Assembly (NCBI GenBank): GCA_016946835.1
Contig: JACVTC010000110.1
Location: 46,001-110,000 of the forward strand
Source of the DNA: Neocallimastix lanati (nom. inval.)
Lineage: Eukaryota > Neocallimastigomycota > Neocallimastigomycetes > Neocallimastigales > Neocallimastigaceae
Direction of reading: 5' to 3'
DNA length: 64,000 bases
Positions 34,827-46,040 of the stretch are shown here, in pieces (the first letter of the stretch is position 1; every line of letters starts with the position of its first letter). The position numbers and the translations under genes are program-made. The notes below the pieces were generated by a model that saw nothing but the letters and a program-made list of their open reading frames with translations, did not search any database and was not told where the DNA came from.

Positions 34827-34840
34827 GATTAAGAGTCTCA
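34827..34840 (+). other. E3 primer-binding site (tRNA-Lys(CUU) anticodon arm)
   Basis: GATTAAGAGTCTCA lies directly after the LTR. The continuation GTTTGACTCTACTAG can pair back (GAGTC/GACTC) or extend toward a tRNA D arm (rc GTAGAGTCAAAC). Confidence 0.8.
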
Positions 34841-35015
34841 GTTTGACTCTACTAGTGTTTTATAATATTATATAACGAGTTTTTAATATTAAAATTAAGA
34901 AATATTTTTTTTTAAATAAAGATTAAATCATTTATTGATTATTTAATATAATAATTACATATTTTATTTTGTTGTCTTTTAAAAAAAAAAAAAGAATAAA
35001 TAAAAATAAAACAAA

Positions 35016-36089
35016 ATGAGTGAATCATTAACAATTTCATCTAATGTCAAAATATTAAGTAAAAAGAATTATCCTTGTTGGGCCTCTGATATGGAACTGT
35101 TACTCGTCACCCATGAATTAGAATCTTATATTTACGAAGATAATGTTAAGATGATACATAAATCAGACAGCGAATACGAAGAAGGATGTATTCCAATTAT
35201 GTGCACTAAGGACCTGTACTACGCAAAAGGAGTGACTAAAAAGCAAATAAAAAATGATGCAATGACAAAAAGAATAATAAGTCTTAATCTTGATGACTCA
35301 ATCAAGATTAAAATAGATTTCAGAACAAAATCAGCACATCAAGTTTGGAAGCTGATTGAATCTACCTACTTAGAAAGTGAAGAGCAAAGGAAAATAAATT
35401 ATAGATAAGAATTGGAAGTAATGTCTTTTAACAAGAATGAAGATTTTGAATTATTTTTGTCTAACATGATAAATATTTTTAATAAACTCAAGGATTTAAA
35501 TGATGAGGTTAGTGACGAAGCAAAATATAATTATCTTTATAAATCGTTACCTTATGACCTCATACATGCGACCAACATTATTAGCTATCACGATAATTGG
35601 GAAGGATGCTGCAAGCATTTAAATAAAATAATTCCAAAGTTAAAATTCTTAAAGGAATATAAAAATAATCAATATAACACTAATGCCTTGTTTAGCAGCA
35701 CTGAAGAAAATAAACATAAAAATATAAATCATAATTATATAAACAAAAGAAATAATACGTACAATATTAATAAAAATTTCAAATGTTATAATTGTGGCGG
35801 TTTCGGGCACATTGCAAGAAATTGTAGCAGTAAACGCCACATTAACAATGGTAAAAATTACAATAAATATAAGCACAATAATAAAGGAAAAGAGTATTCA
35901 TACAAAAATAAAAAATACAATTCTAGGAAAGGACGTACATATGCGAACAATGCAGAAGAAACAAAATATGAAGAAAATTATAAAAACATTTATGATAACG
36001 TTTTAAATACAGACTACAACGATAATGAACATTGTGAATCCAATAGTGCGATTGTAGAGAAAAAGATAAATAATAAAAAGGATTTTTAA
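35016..36089 (+). CDS. E3 gag with CCHC zinc knuckle (one in-frame stop)
   Basis: ATG at 35016 follows an A-rich leader. The frame encodes a Copia/UBN2-type gag: LSKKNYPCWASDMELLLVTH near the start, then SAHQVWKLIESTYLESEEQR, the helical repeat region, and the CCHC knuckle CYNCGGFGHIARNC at 35784-35825. A basic Asn/Lys-rich tail follows. TAA at 35406-35408 splits the frame after about 130 codons; the same frame continues to TAA at 36087-36089. At the matching point E1 gag has an uninterrupted RKLEIKNKIN-type sequence, so the stop is a lesion of this copy or needs readthrough. Gag would assemble particles and bind element RNA. Confidence 0.85.
36077..36089 (+). promoter_or_regulatory. Candidate -1 frameshift site at the gag/pol overlap of E3
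   Basis: Gag ends ...GAT TTT TAA, and the pol frame is open from 36077 in the -1 frame. Slippage of the Phe tRNA on TTTTT would move TTT-TAA to TTT-TTA and continue into pol before its first ATG at 36110. This is inferred from sequence only; most Copia elements use a single frame. Confidence 0.35.
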
Positions 36090-36109
36090 GTAACGGCAGT
36101 GTACTCCCT

Positions 36110-38881
36110 ATGCAGAATATTGATTATTATACTGCCGATAATTTAACAATAAATTTACCTAATAAAATCAATAATGACGTTACTGAATGGACTTTAGATT
36201 CTGGAGCGTCATATCACATGACTGGAAATGTTAATAACTTAGTCGACTCCCAAAAACATGAAGTAAGCATCCACTTCGCAAATAATCATATAATTAAATC
36301 AAAATTAATTGGAAAATTTGTAGGTTATATTAACGGTAACAAAATTACTCTTAATAACGTCTTGTATATACCTACATTCAAGAAAAATCTTCTTTCAATT
36401 GACCATTTGAGCAATGAAAACTTTAAGACAGTATTTTATAGATACAAAAATAAAAATCATGCTGCTATATTTAATAACAAAAATAAAAGAATATACACAT
36501 CAATATCAAATAATTCTAAAACATATAAAGTAATAATGACTAGAAAAAATATTAATATGCCCAACAGATACACTTGTAATAATTTAGAAAAAGCCACAGA
36601 AGATAATAATATGGAATTGTGGCACAGACGTATGGGTCATTTTAATATTGATTTAATTAAAGATAAATTATCCAAAATTAACATCTCGAAAAGATGTAAA
36701 ATATGTTCAAAATCAAAACTAAAAAATTTCCCTTATCCACCTGCAAAAAATAATACCAAAGAAACATTCGAGCTTATCCATATGGATCTAGTATATGTAC
36801 CAGACTACTCTATTTATGGAAATAAATATTTCTTAACTATATTAGATGACTACTCAAGATACAGCTGGATTTGTTTTATAGAAAATAAAAGTAAAACATT
36901 TGATGCATTTATCAACTGGTACAATCAAATTAAAAATATTTTTAATAAAAATATAAAGTATATTAAGACTGACAATGGTACTGAATTCTTTAATAATAGA
37001 TTTAGAGAATTTTATGATAAAACCGGTATAGTACATGAGAGTACTATTCCTTACAATCCTCAACAAAATGGAAGAGTTGAGAGATTACATGGAACTTTGA
37101 TTTCTAATGCAGAGGCAATGCTTGCAGATGCAAAGTTAAATCATAAATTTTGGGAAGATGCAGTTTCAACTGCTAATTATATCCATAACAGGTTACCACA
37201 TAAAGGTAACAATAATAAGATCCCATATGAAATATTATATAATGATAAAGTTGACTATAATAAATTTAGGGTATTTGGGTGTTTAACATATTTCTACCTA
37301 CCCAAACAATTTAGAAAAAAGTTTTCGAATACCACTTTACCAGGTATATTTTTAGGGTATGATGAAATTAATCATACAGCCTATAAAATATATAATATTA
37401 CAAACAATAAAATAATTCTTTCAAGAGCTGTAGTATTCATAGAAGATGAACCAGGAAATATGAATTCCCCTTCTACTACTCCAGACACATTAAATTTCTT
37501 ACCATATTGTGAAATCGAAGAAAATAATGATGAAATTGAAGATAATAATATTATTGATAATAATGTTAATAATAATTATAACAATAATATAAGTGACAGT
37601 AACAATAACTTTAATTATAACATTTATAATGATAATAATACAATAGATAATATAGAAAATATGAGAAAATCAAACAATGATAATTATAATAATTATAATT
37701 TAAATGAAAAATTTATCAATCCATATTTTAATCCAAATATTCCTTATAATGATGTTAATTTTAATAATTACCAAAATAGTAATAATAACTTTATTTCCCC
37801 AATCAATTACAACTATCCTAATGTACCATTTTATAATATTAATGTACCAAATTATTTAAATTCTAACTTTAATTCTCAATTAATAAATTCACAAAACGTT
37901 AATCCTTCATTTATAAATAATAATAAAAATAATTTAAATGAACTAAATTCAAATAATAATTATAATTATTTCCAAAATGAAAATAATAAATATTTTTTAA
38001 ATGGAAATAAAAATTATAATTATAATAATGATTATCTATTGAATAATTATAATAACAATTTAAATAATGTTAATTATTCAAGTAATTTAAATAAAAATAT
38101 TGTTAATTATAATAATAATAAATTTATAGGTAATTCGAAAAATGTGATCAGGAATATTCAGGATGGTGAAACAGATAATATTGATAATACTAACGTTGAT
38201 TTCAATAAAGCAAACATTATTAATCAACCCATTGAGAATAATAATAATTCATTCAATATTAATAATCTCCTTAAGGATCAAGATTCAAATAAGATAAATA
38301 CTAATTCAATTCAAGAAAACTTAAATTTTGAAGTAGATAATGTAAACAAACCTTTAAAGGAAAATGCATATACAGGAACAAATAATAATGGAAATATTAC
38401 TAATAATTTAAATTTTAATTATAATAATAATTCCAATGAAAATATAAATAAACATAATTTGAATAATGATAATGAGTTATATGGGAATAATTTTGATGAT
38501 AAATATAATCATAATTTAAATGTTAACAACCAAGAAAATATAAATCATACTACAGGTAATGAAATAAAAGTAAGTAATATAACTCATGATAATATTAGTG
38601 TAAATGAATCAAATGTTAATTCAAATAATTATTTAAATCCAAATACGAATGAAAGTAATGAGGAATATAATAATTTAAATAAATCTAAAGATATTTTGAA
38701 TAATGCTATTATTGAGAAAATAAATATAAATAATAATATGAATAAGAATAAGAATGATATATATTCAAATAAAAATAAAAATAGTAATATTAATAATTCA
38801 AATGTTGATGATGAATTTGCTGAATTAAGAGAACACTTAAAAACCAATTATAATAATAATATAAATGAAATATATCATATA

Positions 38882-38920
<39 letters not shown>

Positions 38921-40993
38921 TACTTAAAACGTTATGGAGATTATATTAAGGATACATATATTAATAAAAATAATAATGTTAATATGAATGATAAATATAA
39001 TTACAATACGTTTAATAAAACTAATAAAGAAAAAGTTAACGTTGTTAACACTAAAAATGCTGACAATAATAATGCAACTTCAAAGAAGTCAGCATGTAAC
39101 AAAATTAAAAAGAAAAATACAAAAAATAAGGTAAATAAAATATTAACTAATAAATTGAATGAAGTAAATAAGAATATTAAACATACTGAACGAGATAAAC
39201 AAACTAATTCTTTTTATAAAAATAAAAACAAAAGTACTTATGTAAATAAACAAAATAAGCAACAATCTAATGTGTTAAATAATAACGATAATAATTCGAA
39301 ATTAAACATTAATAATAACCAACAAATAAGTTTATTAGGTACAAAAAGAAAAATTAGATATAACCCAGGAAATAATAACAAACGGTTAAAACCTTTTAGT
39401 ATAGATAACATTTTAAATAATTACATGGCTCTTATATCTATTGATAATAATAACTTAAGGGAACCAAACAACTATAGAGATATTTTTAATTTAGAAGATA
39501 AAAAAGAGTGGTTGAAAGCTGTCGATGAGGAGCTAAGTAATATGAAAAAAATGAGAGTGTTTACATTAATAGATAAAGTACCTAAAGGAGCAAATATTGT
39601 TTCTACTAGATGGGTCCTTAAATATAAAAAGGACTCAGAAGGAAATATAATTAAACGAAAAGCTAGATTAGTAGCAAGAGGGTACTCTCAAATATATGGT
39701 GTGGATTATAGAAATACCTTCTCCCCCACACTTAAACAGGATACACTCCGAATAATTATAGCTATTTCAGTTCACCATAAATTTAATATTCATCAAATGG
39801 ATATTAAAGCCGCCTACTTAAATGCCGAACTAAAGGAAGATATATACATGGAGCTACCTGAAGGTCTAAATAAAAAGGGTTTTTGTAAATTAAATAAAGC
39901 TTTATACGGCTTGAAACAATCAGGTAGGATGTGGAATGAAACATTTAATAAAGTATTAATAAGTTTAAATTTTAAAAGGTTCATTAGCGACCCATGTGTA
40001 TATATTAAAAAAGATAACGATAGTAACATAAAATGTATTGTAGCCGTATATGTAGATGATATCATTATATCTGGAACTGATGCCGAAATTAAGAAAACCA
40101 AAAAATTAATTAAAAATAATTTTGAAGCTACCGATGTAGGTGAGATTGATTTTATAATTGGTATAAAATTCGTTAAATGTGATGACGGTTATTTTATACA
40201 TCAAATAAAATATTTAGAAGATATTCTAAATAGATTTGACATAAACAAATATAGTCCAACGTCGAACATCATACCTATTGAATATAAAGAATTAAGAAAT
40301 AAATATTTTAATCCTACAAGATATAAACAAGCAATTGGAAGTTTGCTTTATCTGGCTTTAAGTACTAGACCTGATATTCTATATTCAGTCAGTAAGGCTT
40401 CTAGGAAATCTGAAAAACCCACATACGAGGATTGGTATAACTTATTAAAAATATTTGGATACTTAAAAAAGAACCCGAATTATGGTATAAAATTTTCGTA
40501 TAACGATAAAATTAACCTTGAAGTATATGTTGATGCCGATTTAGGTGGCGACAAAGAAACTAGGAGATCAACTACTGGATTTCTAATGTTAATTAATTCA
40601 GCCCCAACAAGCTGGTTCTCTAAGCTTCAACATTGTGTTTCTGTATCAACAGCAGAGAGTGAATATTACGGTATTCATGAATGCGCAAGACACTGCTTAT
40701 GGTATAAAAATATATTTAAAGAATTTGGAATCAAACATGAATGTATAACAATCAACACAGATAATAAAGCAGCAATTTATAATTGCGAAAATGAAACAAT
40801 TAACCCGAAATCAAAACATATAGATTTAAGATATCATAGTATTAGAGAACTGATAAGAAATAATTATATAGGTTTAAAATATATTAAATCTGAGTATAAT
40901 TTATCAGACGGTTTAACTAAATACTTAAATACTACTTTAATGAATAAGTTTAGAAATAACATTCTTTCTAGCTTTAATGATCTTAAACTTTAG
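36110..40993 (+). CDS. E3 pol polyprotein with giant Asn-rich spacer
   Basis: 1627 codons without interruption. In order: protease TLDSGASYHM (Asp about residue 30); GAG-pre-integrase LWHRRMGHFN with RCKICSKSK (about 168-200); integrase core with HMDLVY, KTDNGTEFF and GRVERLHG (D, D, E near 224, 287, 322); then about residues 460-1075 of Asn-dominated low complexity. Next come RT with RWVLKYKKD, ARLVARGYSQ, AYLNAELKEDIYM, KALYGLKQSGRMW and YVDDIIISG (about 1313), and RNase H with VYVDADLGGD, STAESEYYGI and DNKAAIYNCENE. Typical Copia pol has a shorter, variable linker at this place; here it is about 600 residues. All catalytic residues that I can identify are present, so the enzyme part looks functional. 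Confidence 0.95.
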
Positions 40994-40999
40994 GGGGAA
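40991..40999 (+). other. E3 polypurine tract
   Basis: TAGGGGGAA immediately precedes the 3' LTR start TGTTAG. It overlaps the pol stop codon (TAG at 40991-40993). Confidence 0.9.
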
Positions 41000-41297
41000 T
41001 GTTAGAAATAAAGTTTAATATTATGATACTATATTATAGTTAGTTATATAATAACTTAGAATATAATATTATTAATATATTAAATAATTAAATATGTATT
41101 GTTATGTAAATATATTGTGGCGCATATATGACGTACATCATATACTTACATAAACAACCAAATATAGTTATATTAAATGTAATAAATAATGTTTATATAA
41201 TTGTGTTATACAATTAATTATAAACAATAACCTTATTAAATAAAGATATTATTAAAAGTAGAGATTGAAATCTCAATTTCAAAGAAATTTTTTAACA
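41000..41297 (+). repeat. E3 3' LTR (298 bp)
   Basis: Partner of 34528-34826 and followed by the TSD TAAAT (41298-41302). Confidence 0.97.
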
Positions 41298-41302
41298 TAA
41301 AT

Positions 41303-43268
41303 CTTAAACATAATTTATAAGGATTAAATTTTTTATGAAAAAATTTTCTAAAATTAATTAATAATTTTTATGAATAAAATTTTTTAATATAAGTTGATTA
41401 TTATAATTATTATTAAATTTAGCTAATTAATATCATTATCGAAATAATAGATTAAATTAAAATTATTAAATAATTTAATATAATTATTACAATAGATTAT
41501 TTTAAAATTTACTTAAACTTAATAATTTCTTAAAATAACGCATATATTTAATTATAACAATAATTAAGTGAATAAACAAATTAAAAACCTATAATAATAA
41601 ATTTTTATTTTTATAATAAAGTAAAATATCTTACATAATTTTTTATAATGTAAAATAATAATAAAAATAAAAAAAAATAATATAATAATTTGTAATGGAT
41701 AAAGTTTAACTAAAATGTTAATTATAGCATTTCCATATAATAATTTGTAATGGATAAAACTTAATTAAAATGTAATAATTAATTAAAAATAAATTTGTAA
41801 TTATTTTTTTTTTAAATTTTATATTTGAAAAAGAAAAGTAAGTCTTTCGAAAGAGGCTTTTACATTTTATGCCCTGTTTTACTGGTTTAAATAATATATT
41901 AAACATTAATGAACATTTACATTATCTAGATTTACGTTAATAATTTAATATCATAATCTATAATCATCTGTTATAACTTAAAAATAAAATAAAATAAATA
42001 CATAAATATATAAAATTCGTTTAGTATAATTAATAATATAATATAATAAATAATTTTAGTAATTAAGAATATATATTAAATTTTATACAATTTATGTATT
42101 GATTAAATAATTTTATTAGAAAAGATAATAAAACAAACAAACAAACAAACAAACAAATAAATAAATAAATAAATAATTAATTAATTAAATAATTAATAGT
42201 AATAAGTTTTTTTTTTTTTAGTTTTTGAATTATTAAAAATTTTTATAATGATTTAATAACAAAAATAACTATCGTTTCAAATATTTATATGATAATAGAA
42301 CAATTAAAATTATTAATTTTAAAACATTTAATAATTATTTTAAAAATCAAATAACCAAATTTCATTATATATTGATTCAAATAATGTATTGTATAGAAGA
42401 TTAGCCTTATTGCCACTTAATTCTTTTCAATTTTCGTTTTAACTTTATAACGTTAAATATTATTAAAACACTAAATTAACATTAATGTATATATTTATTA
42501 ATGTTTCATTTTTTTTTATTTTTACTTTTGAAAACTAAATATTTTTTAACATTAATACTTTTTTTTTTTTTTTTTTTTTAATTCATACATATATAATAAA
42601 ATTATAATAATTATAAATTTATTTAATTTATTATTTAAAAACAATGAAATAAAAAAGTGATAATGAATGACATCAATGATATTTATATTAATAAATTTTT
42701 AAATATTACATTAATATTTATAAATTTTTAATAATAAATTTAAAATCATACGAATTATAATTAAAATTCAATATTTTTAGATTTTATTGTTATATTTATT
42801 ATTATTATATTTATTATTATTATGTTTATTATTATGTTTACTATGTTTATTATTATTATTATTATTATTTTGTTTATTATTAGGCAAAATTTACTCTTAT
42901 AAAATCATATAAATATATATAAATATAAATATATTAAAATAAAATGAAATATTATGTTATTATATTAGTAATTATTACTAAATAAATACGAAATAAATAA
43001 TAGTACTAATTTTAGAAATTTTTTTTTTTTTTTTTTTTTAATATTTATAATATTTGTGTTTTAAAATGAAATTAACAGAATTTATCGGAAATCAATTGAA
43101 CAAAATTTATTTTCAATTTAAATATTATAAAATAGTAAAATATATAATTTATAGCCATATAAAAAAAGTATAATATAAATTTAATTTCTTTTTATTTTTT
43201 TATTAAATTAGAAAAAAAAAAGAAAAAAAAAACTATACAATTAATAAAAAAATAATTAATCAGAGAAA
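41303..43268. other. AT-rich intergenic DNA (copy B) with 12.4-kb deletion junction
   Basis: Matches A 10331-11583 up to about 42541, then jumps to A 23951. The join ACTAAATATTTTTTAACATT shares ATATT with both parent ends. No gene is seen; the same weak 62-codon minus-strand frame as in A is at 41718-41906. Confidence 0.75.
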
Positions 43269-43545
43269 ATGAAATTAACAACTGTTTTATTTTTTGCTTT
43301 AAATAGTTTAATGGTATTATCAAGATCCGTTGAAACCACTAATTCTGGAGGTAATACCGAAAACATTGAAGCTAATCCAGAAAACCATTATTAGGTAATA
43401 TGGCAAAGATGGCCCTTTCTCTTGTAGCGAATGTTTCAACAATGGAGCCGGATTACCAGTTTGTTTCGCTAAAGATAAATGTTACTGTTGTAATCGTTAT
43501 TATAATAGGGATCCCGATTACTGTAAATGAAAAAAGGTTTGCTAA
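43269..43545 (+). pseudogene. Small cysteine-rich secreted protein, disabled copy B
   Basis: Same signal peptide and cysteine pattern as 24683-24959. With the proposed intron (43351-43408) removed, TGA at 43528-43530 replaces the Trp codon of copy A and would remove the last residues including the eighth cysteine. Without splicing, a TAG at 43392-43394 ends the frame even earlier. Both changes are C-to-T or G-to-A relative to A. Confidence 0.6.
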
Positions 43546-44864
43546 TTTAAAAATTTATTTCAAACTATAAAAGGTAAGTAAATGAATATCTAAAATTAAC
43601 AATAATAAATAAATAGGTTTATTAAATTGAACTATCTATTAATTTACATTAATAATTAAATAATTTTATTTATTAAATATTTTAAATTTTTATTATGATA
43701 TAAAAATATTTAAATATAGGAAACAAAGATTTCTAAAGAACTCATAATTTAAATTCTATATAATTATAGAATTTAAATATTTTTTTTTAATACTATATAT
43801 ATATTCAATCAAAGGAAATTTATATTGTGTTTAAAATATAAAATATTTTATTAATAAAATAAATTATTAATAATGAAAATATCATTTTCTTTAGAAATAA
43901 AAATATAAATTATATATGTTTATATATATTTAAATAGTTAGTTATAAATATTTTATTTTTATATGCCCAGTTAGAAAATAATATTAATAATATGTTATTT
44001 TATAAATATAAATTTTATATAGAATAAGATATAAAATTAAATGGCTTTAAAATATGTATATATAAAATATAAATATAACTAATATACTAAAGTAATTGTA
44101 TAAAATAATTTTGGTTATATTATAATATATATTCCATAATTGTTAAAAAAATAAAAAAATAATAAAATAAAATAAAATGAAATAAAACAAAATAAAATAA
44201 AAAATAATAAAATAAAATAAAACAATATAAAATAAAATAAAATAAAATAAAAAATAATAAAATAAAATAAAATAAAATAAAATGAAATAATACAAAATAA
44301 AATAAAATAAAATATATAGTTGAAATATAAATATGAATTACAGATTGAATAAAATAAAATAAAATAAAATAAAATAAAATAAAATAAAATAAAATAAAAT
44401 AAAATAAAATAAAATAAAATAAAATAAAATAAAATAAAATAAAATAAAATAAAATAAAATAAAATAAAATAAAATAAAACAAAACAAAATAAAATAAAAT
44501 AAAATAAAACAAAATAAAATAAAATAAAATAAAACAAAATAAAATAAAATAAAACAAAATAAAATAAAATAAAATAAAACAAAACAAAATAAAATAAAAT
44601 AAAAAATAATAAAATAAAATAAAACAAAACAAAACAAAATAAAACAAAATAAAATAAAATAAAATAAATTAAATTAAATAAACATATTAAACATATAAAG
44701 TAATAAGCACATTAAAAAAAATAAATAAATAAAATATGAATAAAACTTACTTTATTCTTTATCATATTTACTTAATACTACATAAAATTAATTATTTCTA
44801 TAAAATCTTTATTCACTTTCTATTTAACTAATTTATGTGCAATCCAACATTTAATAAGATGTTA

Positions 44865-44895
<31 letters not shown>

Positions 44896-45439
44896 TCCAT
44901 TTACTTATATATTTGTATACACTAATTTAATTTTTTACATTACGTTCTATATTTAATTTTTTTATTTATATTTTCAGAATTATTTTTTAAATTACTTATG
45001 ATGTTATATATATATATGCTGCCGTTAAATATTAAAAAATTATGTTATATTAAATATAGAAATCTAAAAATCATAATTGATAAGAATCCAACACAAAAAT
45101 AGATAGTCCATTTTAAATATTATTTGTGTAACCTAAATAAAGTTATTTGAAGAATATTATAGTTGTAAAAACTAACTATAATAATTATTAATTTATTAAA
45201 TAATGTATCAAGTAGTTCATTTTTACACCTTATTATGAAAATTAGATGAAAATTTTGATTTTATGTTTTTCTCTTTTATTTAAATTTTTAAGGTCACTAT
45301 TTATTTATATATTTTCATTCTACATAATTTATAATTATGATATACAATTTCATTACATAGAAGTATTAGAAAATTCTTGTAATACACTTTAATACATTAT
45401 TACAAAATAAAATAAAATATTATATAAAATAATTTTATA
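43546..45439. other. AT-rich DNA with satellite (copy B) and end of unit B
   Basis: The (AAAAT)n satellite is at 44145-44667. A T run at 44869-44893 is longer than in A. Unit homology ends near 45322. No gene is seen. Confidence 0.7.
44145..44667. repeat. AAAAT/AAAAC satellite (copy B)
   Basis: Same array as 25560-26090, but a long homogeneous AAAAT block (about 44350-44475) replaces alternating AAAAT/AAAAC units. This points to expansion or homogenisation since duplication. Confidence 0.95.
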
Positions 45440-45509
45440 ATAATAAAATAATTATTATAGGAATAATATTATAGAAATAAAATATAATATTGAACTTTAT
45501 TTCTAACAT
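45440..45509 (-). repeat. Possible E3-family LTR end fragment
   Basis: On the minus strand the sequence starts TGTTAGAAATAAAGTTCAAT and continues with ATATTATATT. This closely matches the first ~30 bases of the E3 LTR (TGTTAGAAATAAAGTTTAAT). Similarity then fades and no second end or TSD is clear. Low-complexity coincidence cannot be excluded beyond the first 25 bases. Confidence 0.4.
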
Positions 45510-46040
45510 ATATTGAAGTAATTTTTTATCCTATTAAGGTATATTTTAAAAAATTTATATTTCTTATATACATTAATTGAAAGTTATTGTAAAAAAATCT
45601 TTTTTATTAATAATAATATTCTTTGATTTATTCGATTAAATTTGTTTTTTTAATATTAAGAAGTTTTTCATATATTTAATAATATTTCTGAAAGTAATCT
45701 AATTTTTTAAAAATTTCTAGTTTTTTCTTTTCTTTTCTTTTCATTTTTTTTTTTTAGAAAAAATTGTCAAAAATATATTTCGATAAATATTTATCATTAT
45801 TATGTTATTAAAATAGAACACTTTATTCAGTAAAATAAATATTTATATATTTTAGTTTTATAATTATTTAATATATCTTTTATTATTATGTTCCTTCTTT
45901 TTATTAAATTAAGAATATATTTTTAAACAATAAAATAATTACTTGGTTTTATACTTTATTGAATGTTACAAATATAATTTGTTGGTTATTACAATATTAA
46001 AAATAAATTAATAATCAATTTAATAATTGTTATTTTTAAC
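45510..46040 (-). other. AT-rich stretch containing the E4 3' LTR of unknown length
   Basis: The polypurine tract of E4 (46042-46053) implies that its LTR begins at 46041 and runs leftwards, starting TGTTAAAAATAACAATTATT on the minus strand. I could not place the far end because no second LTR is in the window. Confidence 0.5.

Larger units (their letters stand above)
34528..41297 (+). mobile_element. E3: Ty1/Copia LTR retrotransposon, nearly intact
   Basis: 6770 bp with near-identical LTRs, TSD TAAAT, primer site at 34827, gag, pol and polypurine tract. Unit A has the empty site, so E3 inserted after the duplication (or was lost precisely from A, which is less likely). The only defects are one in-frame stop in gag and a -1 frame change between gag and pol, which may be a programmed frameshift. 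Confidence 0.97.
27103..45322 (+). repeat. Segmental tandem duplication, unit B
   Basis: Direct copy of unit A (block map given at 140-26731). Relative to A it lacks the channel-exon body, two blocks near A 9217-9716 and 9916-10275, and the 12.4-kb block holding E1/E2; it has gained E3. Two deletion junctions carry microhomology (AATAAC; ATATT). Confidence 0.93.
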
